Origin: a bacterium
GTDB taxonomy: Bacteria; CLD3; SB21
Reading direction: 5' to 3'
Assembly (NCBI GenBank): GCA_008933615.1
Contig: WBUR01000009.1
Coordinates: 37,497 to 101,496 of the forward strand
Length of the DNA stretch: 64,000 bases
Shown: in pieces, positions 45,071 through 53,838 of the stretch
Layout of the letters: each line of letters opens with the position of its first letter
How positions within the stretch are numbered: position 1 is the stretch's first letter
The notes under the pieces: model-generated
Told to the model about the DNA's origin: nothing
The model's input: the letters and a program-made list of their open reading frames with translations, nothing else
Database searches by the model: none
Position numbers and translations under genes: made by a program

Positions 45071-46054
45071 TTAATTGGCCAGATGACAGCTGACAAAATG
45101 ATCTTTTTCTATTTCTCTTAATTCAGGCTGAATTTCTCTGCATTCCTGATTGGCAATTGGGCATCGTGTGTGAAAGGCGCATCCCCTCGGTGGATCGGAT
45201 GGATTTGGAATTTCTCCTTTCAGTATGACGCGTTGTTTCTTCGATGCCGGGTCCGGCGAAGGCACGGCGGACAACAGAGCCTGCGTATACGGATGAAGCG
45301 GATTTATATATAATTGCCGCGTCTCAGCCATCTCAACCACTTTGCCAAGATACATCACGGCAACACGATTAGATATATGACGCACTACGGCCAGATCGTG
45401 CGCAATAAATAAATAAGTCAATGAAAGCTGTTTCTGCAGATCAACGAGTAAATTAATGATCTGCGCCTGAATGGAAACATCGAGTGCCGAAACAGGTTCG
45501 TCGCACACGATAAATTTAGGTTCCACCGCCAGCGCCCGCGCAATACCGATTCGTTGCCGCTGGCCGCCGGAAAATTCATGCGGAAATTTATACCGCTGCG
45601 CCGAAGAAAGTCCGACCATCTCCAAAAGTTCATTTACCCGCCGCGCGGCCTTGTCGCCTTCGGCAAGCTGATGCACGTGAAGTATTTCGCGCAGCATGGA
45701 TGCTATATTCATGCGGGGATTCAGAGAACTGAACGGATCCTGAAATATGATCTGCAGATGACGCCGATACGGCCGAAATTGCCGATGATCCATGCGCGAA
45801 AGGTTTGTCGTTTCATAATACACATCGCCGCCGGTAGACTCGATGAGGCGCAGCATACATCTTCCCGTAGTGCTCTTTCCGCAGCCCGACTCGCCGACCA
45901 GTCCCAGAGTCTCTGAAGGCCTAATTTCAAAGGATACGCCGTCAACGGCTTTCACAGTTTGGACTTTTTTTGAAAAAAAAAGTTTCGATGAAACAAAATG
46001 CTTTTTCAGCCCGTGAACTTGGATTAGCGGACGCCCTGGTGTCAATGAGTTCAT
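45071..46054 (-). CDS. oligopeptide/dipeptide ABC transporter ATPase (OppF/DppF type), orphan
   Basis: A 327-aa nucleotide-binding subunit with Walker [13 protein letters not shown]-loop [12 protein letters not shown], signature [15 protein letters not shown], Walker [13 protein letters not shown] and the C-terminal oligopeptide-transporter extension ([16 protein letters not shown], then a CAFHTRCP cysteine-rich tail). OppF and OppD normally form a heterodimer with permeases OppB and OppC; none of these is in the window. It is the first gene of the long minus-strand run, opposite the TonB receptor. Partners are probably elsewhere on the chromosome. Confidence 0.92.
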   Translation of the reverse strand: MNSLTPGRPLIQVHGLKKHFVSSKLFFSKKVQTVKAVDGVSFEIRPSETLGLVGESGCGKSTTGRCMLRLIESTGGDVYYETTNLSRMDHRQFRPYRRHLQIIFQDPFSSLNPRMNIASMLREILHVHQLAEGDKAARRVNELLEMVGLSSAQRYKFPHEFSGGQRQRIGIARALAVEPKFIVCDEPVSALDVSIQAQIINLLVDLQKQLSLTYLFIAHDLAVVRHISNRVAVMYLGKVVEMAETRQLYINPLHPYTQALLSAVPSPDPASKKQRVILKGEIPNPSDPPRGCAFHTRCPIANQECREIQPELREIEKDHFVSCHLAN

Positions 46055-46222
46055 GAATTATAATTTGTAGTGAGATGGTCTTCCATTCAAAGTACGGCAC
46101 GAGTGACGAAAAGTCAAGCAGATGAAAGCACATTTTTTTGAATTTCCGCAATAAATTCATTGCGAGCACTTCGTACGATAGATTTTTTCTTGAAATTGAA
46201 CTTATATTTTTTAAATTAAGTA

Positions 46223-46239
46223 ACAATTGTTCTAATTGT
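46223..46239. promoter_or_regulatory. small inverted repeat upstream of the TonB receptor gene
   Basis: ACAATT-GTTCT-AATTGT, a perfect 6-bp inverted repeat with a 5-base spacer, lies in the 243-base gap between the divergent OppF-type and TonB-receptor genes, about 60 bases before the chosen receptor start. It could be a small operator, but AT-rich repeats of this size also occur by chance. Confidence 0.25.
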
Positions 46240-46297
46240 AGCGTAATGTATGCACCCTTTTTTCTTATTGCCAAGGTTAAGCCGGAGTCATTTATTC

Positions 46298-48613
46298 ATG
46301 ATTTCTTTAGCTAATCGGTGTATTACTGTTTTCGGACTGATCTTTGCCCTGCCTGTCTACGCCCAGCAGAATAATTATTCCATTGAAGGTTCAGTCAAAG
46401 ACCTCTACACAGGCAAAGGTTTACCGGCCGTAAATGTGTATATCCAGGAATTGCAAAGAGGCTCGATCACCGATTCGTCCGGCTCTTACAAAATCGGCAA
46501 TCTTAACAAAGGAATTTATTCCGTTTCTTTTACCCGTGTGGGATACAAAAAGCAGGCCCGGAAAATCAATTTTGAAAAACACATAACCATCTTTCTAAAC
46601 GTCAGCATGGAAGAACAATCCATCGTATTTGAAGCAATTGAGATCACGCCAGGAGTCATTGAATTGTCATCCGAGGAAGGCGCCTCGTCTACTATTACCA
46701 ATCAGGAAATCCTCTCTTCCGCAAGTATATTTTCCAAAGACGTGTACCGCAGTCTGCAAGTCGTGCCCGGAGTATCTAATAGTGAGTGGAGTTCAAAGCC
46801 GCATATCAAAGGCGGCAACCCCGACGAGATGGCTGTGATCATAGACAATTTGGAAATATACGAGCCTTTTCATCTGGAGGAAATCGACGGGCCGTACAGT
46901 GTGATCAGTTCCGATCTCGTGAAAGATATGAAACTTATCACCGGCGGATTTGCCCCAAAATACGGCGATAAGATGTCCGGTATTCTCAAGATCAACACCA
47001 TCGACCGTGTGGACGACGATTCCATCAAAGCCTCCATTGATTTTTCTAATGCATCGGCTGCATTGAATCAACGCATCAGCGATCGTGTTAACGTTTTCTT
47101 CAGCGGCCGCAGAAGTTATGTCTACCTGCTGGAACAGGCGTCCGACAATAATTTTCCAACGGTGGTGTACGATCTATGGAGTAAACTTGATTATAAAATG
47201 GATGCGCAGAACCGCCTGTCGCTCAACTTCATGTTTCTGAAGGACGAGATCAAATACAAACAGGATTCCACATTCCTGCGGCGCGAGTTTTTCGACAGTT
47301 ATAAAATGAATTATTATGTCTGGCTGAATTGGTATAAACTTAACAATGAACGACGGTATTATTCAACAACCGTCGGGTTTCAAAATCTGGACAAACATGC
47401 CGACTTTTCTTTTGACGGCAGTTTTACTGACGATAACGCCGACCGGCGTTCTACAAAAATTGTAACTTTCAAACAGGATCATTATTGGAAATGGCACAAT
47501 GACCACACTTTAGAATTTGGGTTGGATGGCAACGTTTTTTTTAATGATTATTTCTACCGGGAATTCCGGGTTAATCCTACAGAAACCACGCCGTACGCCA
47601 TTTCAACGGACGTTATCTTTGTTGACTCCAAGACAGAAGGATATACCGCATCCGGATACGCGCAGGACACTTACCGGTTTTCCGACAATATCAACGTGCT
47701 CTTGGGCGCTCGCCTCTCCAGCCAGAGTTATACGGATGCGCCGCAGATTGCGCCGCGGGCCGCGCTCAGTTATGAATACAGCGACCAATTGAATTTCAAA
47801 TGGGCGTACGGATGGTACTATCAGCCGGATAATTTTCAGAAAATGAAAGCGTACGATAATCAGTACAAATTATATTCGAAGCCTGAGAAGAGTATCCATT
47901 ACGTTATGAGCGCGGCGTATGCTCCCGATCCTAATTCCGGAATCACAGCCGAGATTTATTATAAGGATTATCCCCGGCTGAATGACGATTACAATTTTGA
48001 TTTTTCCAACCGTATCGAAGGCGTCGGCATAGTTGACAAGCCATATAACACGCAATCGGGTTATGCTGCAGGATTTGACCTATTCTTCAAAAAACGATAC
48101 AGCGCTTTTAATCTGCTCAGCGTCGGCTACTCCTTTTCCGTCAGCCGGATCAGGAACCACCTGAATATTACCGCACCCAGAGATCTGGATCGAACGCATT
48201 CTCTCGCGGTCAACAATATTTACAATTTCGGACATGGCTTGTCCCTGAGTACCTTATTTCGCCTGCATACCGGCGATCCCTACACGCCCAGCAGCGTACG
48301 CATTCTCGGCGACAGTTCCGTCACCGACAGCCGCATATATTATTTGACGGAAACAAAAAACAGCGGACGCCTTCCCCTATTTCACTCTTTGGACATTAAA
48401 CTTGAAAAACGCTGGAATCTTAATCAGATCTATCTTGTTACTTACGGCGGAATTATCAATCTGTATGATCACAAAAATATCCGCCAGCGCGCATGGAAAC
48501 GCGAAGTCAGTAACGGGAAAGTGACGTCGTATTCGCAAAAAAATCAACTCTATTTTCCGCGCGTTTATACACTTGGCCTTAGCCTGGAACTCAGTATTCC
48601 GAAGAGCAGGTAA
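46298..48613 (+). CDS. TonB-dependent outer-membrane receptor with carboxypeptidase-like N-domain
   Basis: A 771-aa outer-membrane transporter that takes up a substrate with energy from TonB. Signal peptide about 1-22 (ending VYAQ), then a carboxypeptidase-regulatory-like domain (YSIEGSVKDLYTGKGLPAVNVYIQ and GSITDSSGSYKIGNL), a plug domain (SLQVVPGVSNSE and HIKGGNPDEMAVIIDN), and a 22-strand barrel ending near LGLSLELSI. The substrate cannot be inferred. The ATG at 46298 fits the signal peptide better than 46250, which adds 16 residues. A propeller lipoprotein gene overlaps or follows within a few bases, and the neighbour upstream is the divergent OppF-type ATPase. Confidence 0.9.
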   Translation: MISLANRCITVFGLIFALPVYAQQNNYSIEGSVKDLYTGKGLPAVNVYIQELQRGSITDSSGSYKIGNLNKGIYSVSFTRVGYKKQARKINFEKHITIFLNVSMEEQSIVFEAIEITPGVIELSSEEGASSTITNQEILSSASIFSKDVYRSLQVVPGVSNSEWSSKPHIKGGNPDEMAVIIDNLEIYEPFHLEEIDGPYSVISSDLVKDMKLITGGFAPKYGDKMSGILKINTIDRVDDDSIKASIDFSNASAALNQRISDRVNVFFSGRRSYVYLLEQASDNNFPTVVYDLWSKLDYKMDAQNRLSLNFMFLKDEIKYKQDSTFLRREFFDSYKMNYYVWLNWYKLNNERRYYSTTVGFQNLDKHADFSFDGSFTDDNADRRSTKIVTFKQDHYWKWHNDHTLEFGLDGNVFFNDYFYREFRVNPTETTPYAISTDVIFVDSKTEGYTASGYAQDTYRFSDNINVLLGARLSSQSYTDAPQIAPRAALSYEYSDQLNFKWAYGWYYQPDNFQKMKAYDNQYKLYSKPEKSIHYVMSAAYAPDPNSGITAEIYYKDYPRLNDDYNFDFSNRIEGVGIVDKPYNTQSGYAAGFDLFFKKRYSAFNLLSVGYSFSVSRIRNHLNITAPRDLDRTHSLAVNNIYNFGHGLSLSTLFRLHTGDPYTPSSVRILGDSSVTDSRIYYLTETKNSGRLPLFHSLDIKLEKRWNLNQIYLVTYGGIINLYDHKNIRQRAWKREVSNGKVTSYSQKNQLYFPRVYTLGLSLELSIPKSR

Positions 48614-48614
48614 G

Positions 48615-49805
48615 ATGAAACAAATAAGCGTCACAAAATTCACTCTTCGCCTATCTCTCGTCATGGCGTTGACATGCGCGATGTCCTGCGATCATAAGTC
48701 CACTTTCGGCCCCGAAGCGCCGGCAGGCACTACTTTGGGTTTCAGCGGTGAAGACTATGGGCAGTCTATTGTACAGACGCGTGATGACGGCTATTTTATC
48801 ACGGGTTATACCAACAGTATCCGCGACAACTATGACATGTATGCGATCAAAACCGACAGGCATTATAAAATCCAATGGTCAAAAACTTTTGGAAACGCAA
48901 ATATCGACAAAGGATATAAAGGCCGGCAATCCAATGACGGCGGCTTCATCATGGTTGGAACAGTTTCCATAAAACCCGGTAACAATGATATTCTATGTAT
49001 CAAGACGGATAAGCAGGGCAACGTGTTGTGGTCACGGCACTTCGGAGGAACTTATAATGAAGATGGACGCTCGTTTGTCGAATTACCTGACGGCGGGATA
49101 GTTATTGCCGGAACGACGGAAAGTTATGGCCAGGGCCAAGGCGATGTGATGCTGATAAAAGTGGACGCTCAGGGACGGCTCAAGTGGACGAAGACCTACG
49201 GCGGCACCGGCAGTGATCGCGCCTTCGACATTAAGAACGCGGCGGACGGCGGATTTGTTGTTACCGGCAGAACGTCGAGTTTTGGCGCAAGCGTGTACGC
49301 CACTTTCCTGTTGAAAATCGATTCCGACGGCAATCAGATATGGTTTTCAACGTCCGGCGGCGCGCAGGATGAAGGCGTTTCCGTCGTCCAAACACCTGAC
49401 GGCGGATTTATCACAACCGGGCGCATCTACGTCGGACTCGGCAATTACCAGATCTATTTGGTGAAATTCGAAACCAACGGTAATGTGGCGTGGGCGAACA
49501 TTATTGGCTTTACGACATACGAAGAATCATATTGTATTACCCCATCAAGCGACGGCAACTATATCATTACCGGGGAAACCCTTTTGGATAACTTCGCCGG
49601 CGATTATCAGGCGCTCATCGTTAAGATCAATCCATTGGGAAATGTGATTTGGGTCAAATCGTACGGCGGCGAAAAGCAGGATATCGGGCTTTCGATACAA
49701 CCTACAAATAGAGGCTACGTCGTCGCCGGTTACACCTTCAGTTTCGGACATGGGAATGCCGATATCTACGTACTCAATATCGACGAGGACGGGGAACTGC
49801 AGTAA
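48615..49805 (+). CDS. exported beta-propeller lipoprotein-like protein
   Basis: A 396-aa protein beginning MKQISVTKF with a signal peptide and a cysteine near residue 25 (AMSCDHK), so it is probably a lipoprotein although the lipobox is not classical. The rest is seven to eight propeller-type repeats, each of the form 'DGGFIITG-T-S-G-GD-YLIK-DS-GN--W-KTFGG'. It starts one base after the TonB receptor stop (GCAGGTAAGATG), so translation is likely coupled and it may be the surface-exposed partner of the receptor, like SusD-type or propeller-type partner proteins, although it is not a SusD homologue. Confidence 0.78.
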   Translation: MKQISVTKFTLRLSLVMALTCAMSCDHKSTFGPEAPAGTTLGFSGEDYGQSIVQTRDDGYFITGYTNSIRDNYDMYAIKTDRHYKIQWSKTFGNANIDKGYKGRQSNDGGFIMVGTVSIKPGNNDILCIKTDKQGNVLWSRHFGGTYNEDGRSFVELPDGGIVIAGTTESYGQGQGDVMLIKVDAQGRLKWTKTYGGTGSDRAFDIKNAADGGFVVTGRTSSFGASVYATFLLKIDSDGNQIWFSTSGGAQDEGVSVVQTPDGGFITTGRIYVGLGNYQIYLVKFETNGNVAWANIIGFTTYEESYCITPSSDGNYIITGETLLDNFAGDYQALIVKINPLGNVIWVKSYGGEKQDIGLSIQPTNRGYVVAGYTFSFGHGNADIYVLNIDEDGELQ

Positions 49806-49912
49806 AACGACTTGTTCGTTACCGATCATAATTTTTTTGTAATTAGAAAAATATGTTGTAAGTTTTACACATGGTTTGACACTATATATCTAAGACAAAC
49901 CATGGAGTCTGT

Positions 49913-52072
49913 ATGAAAAAAATTCTCACCTTCTCAGCCCTGCTCTACATCCAATCGTTAATAATAATTACCCCATCATTCACCCAGGATCAAAACTGGC
50001 AGCACTTTTATTACAGAAATTATTCCGGTTATGTCGCAGATGACAGTAACTATGTTTGGGTTGCGGCCGGTTATAACACCTTAGCCCGGTTTGACAAAAC
50101 TACGGGCACTTTTGAAACGATTAAGCGTGACGGATACTATTTTCCTTTCGCTGTTGACAGAAAACATCGGCTCTGGTTCAACGACATTGAGGGGCTTTCG
50201 ATGTATGACGGAAAAGATTTCACAAACTTTACAAATACCCCTGTCAGGAATTTTTGGGATATCAAGACAGATACACTCGGTCATGTCTGGTTTTGCAAGC
50301 ACGACACTTTAGTTAAATTTGATGGTACGCAATATTCAATTTACACACCTACAAACTCAGGTCTTCCGCCATTTAATATAAATGGCATTGCTGTTGACAA
50401 CCATAGTAATATATGGCTTGCGACTGACGGCGGGTTGGTAAAATTTGATCGAACCCAATGGACGATCTACGACTCATCTAATTCAACCTTGGATGGCAGT
50501 TATTTATCATGCGTTAAAGTCGGCTTCGATGAAAAGGTGTATGTGGTCGAAAGTTCATACAAACTCCACATATTTAATGGGTTTTCTTGGTCGGTTCAAA
50601 CTATTGCTTCTTATGGATACGTGGAATGCATTACTACAGACCAGAGCGGAAATGTTTATATGGGCGGCGGACGAACAGGAATTATAAAATTTGATGGTGA
50701 CAATTACACTACATTTAATACTAGTTATTATGGCCAGGATGACGACGTAAATCAGCTTGCCGTAGATGATCAGGGAAATGTCTGGTCGGCCGGGAACGGG
50801 TATGGGTTAACCAAATTAACTTCGTCAGGTATTGCTTTTTATGGCTATGAGGTACTCTCGGACGATATCCATTGCATCGACATAGATCGCAAGGGCAACA
50901 AATGGTTTGGAACCGATCTTGGCTTGTCAAGGTTTGATGGGAGCACTTGGCAAACCTATAATTTTTCTAATTCAGGTCTGCCTGCTAATGATATTCGCGC
51001 CATAGCCTTGGATCGGCAGGACAATCTCTGGCTCAGCGTCAGATGGCCGTGGGGTTACTATGAATATGATGAACCCTACATTTTCAATGGCGACACTTTG
51101 GAAGGCGGCTTAGCCCACTTTGACGGGGAAAATTGGACCGTTTATAATAAACATAATTCAGACTTACCATCACTTAGGATCGACGCAATTCATGTTGACA
51201 AAAATGGAATCGTTTGGATAGGCACACAGGATGCAGGCCTTGTTAAGTTTGACGGCTCAACATTTTCATCCTATGCTCCTTCAAATTCCTTATTTGTCTC
51301 AACCATTGCTTCCGATCCGTCCGGCGTATTGTGGATCGGGACGAATGTGGGCATTTCAGTATGGGATCAGAAGAATTGGACGAGCTATACTGTCAACAAT
51401 TCAGGGTTGAATTCGAATGCAATTCGAAAAATTGTTATTGATAAAAAGAACACTAAATGGATCGCGACCGGCGCCGGACTGGTGAGTTTTGACGGATCAA
51501 AATGGACAGCGTATGGTTCGACAAATTCACCAATGACCTCTATTGACATTAGATCCGTTGAAATTGATTACAATGACCGAATATGGATTGCAACCCAAGG
51601 TATCGCCCATGAGCTCATTTGTTTTGATGGAGAGAATTGGACAAAATACACTATTGATGCGGGTTATCCGTGGGAGGATTTGAATTACATCATTAAGGCG
51701 GATACCCGAAACGTTTGGTTAGCAATGGAAGGAGAAATTCTCGTATTTAATCAGAACGGATCAGTTGAACTCAATGCACCCGGAGTACCTCCTGAAATCC
51801 TCAAGCTTAATCAAAATTTCCCTAATCCTTTCAACCCGGAAACGACGATACGTTATGACTTACCGGCCGATGGGAAAGTGACCCTGAAGATTTACAATAT
51901 TCTCGGTCAGGAAATTCGAACATTGGTAAATCGGAAGGAATTGGCCGGAACGTATCAAGTCGTTTGGAATGGAACCAATGATAGAGGCAGCAGAGTTTCA
52001 AGTGGATTATATTTTTACAGATTGCAAATAGATAAAACAGCGAAGACTAGAAAATTACTTTTAGTAAAATAG
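49913..52072 (+). CDS. secreted propeller protein with T9SS sorting domain
   Basis: A 719-aa exported protein. Signal peptide 1-24 (ending SFTQ). Residues about 40-620 carry many repeats of the two-component-regulator propeller type (WIGT--GL-KFDG--W--Y---NSGL-), about 14 units, so one or two propellers. The last about 85 residues form the type A C-terminal sorting domain of the type IX secretion system: LNQNFPNPFNPETTIRYDLP, KIYNILGQEIRTLV, and SSGLYFYRLQ, ending in K. It should be passed across the outer membrane and attached to the surface. GGAG precedes the start. Function outside secretion is unknown. Confidence 0.88.
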   Translation: MKKILTFSALLYIQSLIIITPSFTQDQNWQHFYYRNYSGYVADDSNYVWVAAGYNTLARFDKTTGTFETIKRDGYYFPFAVDRKHRLWFNDIEGLSMYDGKDFTNFTNTPVRNFWDIKTDTLGHVWFCKHDTLVKFDGTQYSIYTPTNSGLPPFNINGIAVDNHSNIWLATDGGLVKFDRTQWTIYDSSNSTLDGSYLSCVKVGFDEKVYVVESSYKLHIFNGFSWSVQTIASYGYVECITTDQSGNVYMGGGRTGIIKFDGDNYTTFNTSYYGQDDDVNQLAVDDQGNVWSAGNGYGLTKLTSSGIAFYGYEVLSDDIHCIDIDRKGNKWFGTDLGLSRFDGSTWQTYNFSNSGLPANDIRAIALDRQDNLWLSVRWPWGYYEYDEPYIFNGDTLEGGLAHFDGENWTVYNKHNSDLPSLRIDAIHVDKNGIVWIGTQDAGLVKFDGSTFSSYAPSNSLFVSTIASDPSGVLWIGTNVGISVWDQKNWTSYTVNNSGLNSNAIRKIVIDKKNTKWIATGAGLVSFDGSKWTAYGSTNSPMTSIDIRSVEIDYNDRIWIATQGIAHELICFDGENWTKYTIDAGYPWEDLNYIIKADTRNVWLAMEGEILVFNQNGSVELNAPGVPPEILKLNQNFPNPFNPETTIRYDLPADGKVTLKIYNILGQEIRTLVNRKELAGTYQVVWNGTNDRGSRVSSGLYFYRLQIDKTAKTRKLLLVK

Positions 52073-52100
52073 TTTATCATCTTTCATTGCATCCCTTCGA

Positions 52101-53741
52101 TCACACCTGCAGTACCCCAAAATTCGGCGGAGGAACATTCGGATTATTCATCGCGGTATCGAGACATCGGATGAGAACTTCGCGCGTTTCTTTAGGATAA
52201 ATGATCGCATCGACCCACAGGCGCGCGGCGGCGTAGCGCGGATTGCCTTGCTTTTCGTAATTGGATCGTATCTCTTCGTACACTCTGTTTTTTTCTTCCT
52301 CGCTCACCTGTTTTCCCGATAGACGAATTTCCGTGATCGTCGAAGCCGCCTGAGAACCGCCCATGACGGAAATATTCGCCGTCGGCCATGCAAAGATGAA
52401 CCGCGGATCGTACGCTTTCCCGCACATCGCGTAATTTCCCGCTCCGTAACTTCCGCCGATGACGATGGTAATTTTCGGTACGACGGAATTAGCAACCGCA
52501 TTCACCATCTTCGCGCCGTCTTTGGCAATGCCGGCATGTTCCGCGTCGCGACCGACCATGAATCCGTTTACGTCATGCAAAAATAAAATCGGAATACCGT
52601 CCTGATTGCAGTTCATCACAAACCGCGCCGCTTTGTCGGCGGCTTCGTTGTACATCACGCCGCCCATCTGCATCTCGCCTTTGGCCGTGCGCTGCACCGT
52701 TTTTTGATTGGCTACGATCCCTATCGCGTAGCCGCCGATGCGCGCCGTGCCGGTCAATATCGTTTTTCCGTACGTCGATTTATATTCATCCAATTCCGAC
52801 CGGTCGACGATGCGCGCGATGATCTCGCGCATATCGTATTGGCCTACGCCTTCGGGAATGATGCCGTGAATTTCGTCCGGAGAAAAGAACGGTTTCTCCG
52901 ATGCAATCTTATTAAATGACGCCTGCGGTTTATGGCTCACTTTCCCCAATATACCACGTATGCGTTCCAGCGCGGCTTCGTCATTAGGTTCGTGATAGTC
53001 CGCCGTACCGCTGATCGCATTGTGCGTACTCGCGCCGCCGAGCGTTTCCAGATCGATCACCTGCCCGATGGCCGCCTTGACAAGCGCCGGCCCGGCGAGA
53101 AACAAGCTCGAGCCTTCGGTCATGATGAATTTATCGCACATCACGGGTAAATACGCGCCGCCGGCCACGCACGGCCCCATCACGGCTGCAACCTGCGTGA
53201 CGCCCATCGCGCTCAGGCGCGCATTATTATAAAATATTCTGCCGAAATGATTTTCGTCCGGGAAGACCTGATCTTGTAATGGAAGAAAAACGCCTGCGGA
53301 ATCCACAAGATACACGATCGGAATATTATTCTTCATCGCGATTTCTTGCGCGCGCAACGTCTTCTTGACCGTCATTTCAAAATGTGCGCCCGCTTTGACG
53401 GTAGCATCGTGAGCGACGATCATCGTCTCTTTGCCGTGAATCATCGCGACACCGATGATGTTGCCTGCTGCAGGACATCCGCCGAATTCTTCGTACATCC
53501 CGTTAGCGCAGAAAAGCCCCAGTTCCATGAAATAGGTGTCCACATCGATTAACTTGGCGATGCGCTCCCGCGCAGTCAACCGTTTTTTCTGATGCTGCTT
53601 TTCGATATTCTTCGGCCCGCCGCCTTGTTGAATGACCTCTTCTTCAGATTTTAACTGTTCAACCAGCTTGTCCATGAAGGATTCGTTCTTCTTGAATTTC
53701 TCCGGATTCCATTTAACAGCCGATGTTCCGATAACCGCCAT
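52101..53741 (-). CDS. acyl-CoA carboxylase carboxyltransferase subunit (MCC beta-like)
   Basis: A 546-aa carboxyltransferase of the biotin-dependent acyl-CoA carboxylase family. VDSAGVFLPLQDQVFPDENHFGRIFYN (cited by position, about 145-172), MGPCVAGGAYLPVMCDK and the NVPPPNFGVLQV C-terminus match methylcrotonyl-CoA carboxylase beta more closely than propionyl- or acetyl-CoA subunits. The matching biotin carboxylase subunit is not in the window. AAAAGGAG precedes the start. The substrate acyl-CoA is not certain. It is convergent with the T9SS-cargo gene (28-base gap). Confidence 0.9.
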   Translation of the reverse strand: MAVIGTSAVKWNPEKFKKNESFMDKLVEQLKSEEEVIQQGGGPKNIEKQHQKKRLTARERIAKLIDVDTYFMELGLFCANGMYEEFGGCPAAGNIIGVAMIHGKETMIVAHDATVKAGAHFEMTVKKTLRAQEIAMKNNIPIVYLVDSAGVFLPLQDQVFPDENHFGRIFYNNARLSAMGVTQVAAVMGPCVAGGAYLPVMCDKFIMTEGSSLFLAGPALVKAAIGQVIDLETLGGASTHNAISGTADYHEPNDEAALERIRGILGKVSHKPQASFNKIASEKPFFSPDEIHGIIPEGVGQYDMREIIARIVDRSELDEYKSTYGKTILTGTARIGGYAIGIVANQKTVQRTAKGEMQMGGVMYNEAADKAARFVMNCNQDGIPILFLHDVNGFMVGRDAEHAGIAKDGAKMVNAVANSVVPKITIVIGGSYGAGNYAMCGKAYDPRFIFAWPTANISVMGGSQAASTITEIRLSGKQVSEEEKNRVYEEIRSNYEKQGNPRYAAARLWVDAIIYPKETREVLIRCLDTAMNNPNVPPPNFGVLQV

Positions 53742-53777
53742 TCAAAACTCCTTTTGAATTCAAATATTAAAATGTAA

Positions 53778-53830
53778 AAATCAAAATGACAAATCAGATT
53801 TAAACGTTTTCCATTTGTAATTTTTGATTT
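53778..53830. repeat. AT-rich palindromic element between two minus-strand genes
   Basis: AAATCAAAATGACAAAT (53778-53794) is nearly the reverse complement of ATTTGTAATTTTTGATTT (53813-53830), giving a long AT-rich hairpin with an 18-base loop. It starts eight bases after the stop of the TolB-like gene, so it may act as a weak terminator; its look (many TCAAAA and TTTTGA blocks) also fits a dispersed intergenic element. Confidence 0.45.
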
Positions 53831-53838
53831 CTGATTTT

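Noticed and set aside
49862..49905. TTGACA-like promoter just upstream of the T9SS cargo gene
   Set aside because: TTGACA at about 49875 lacks a convincing -10 box at correct spacing, since the start codon is too near; not reported as a feature.
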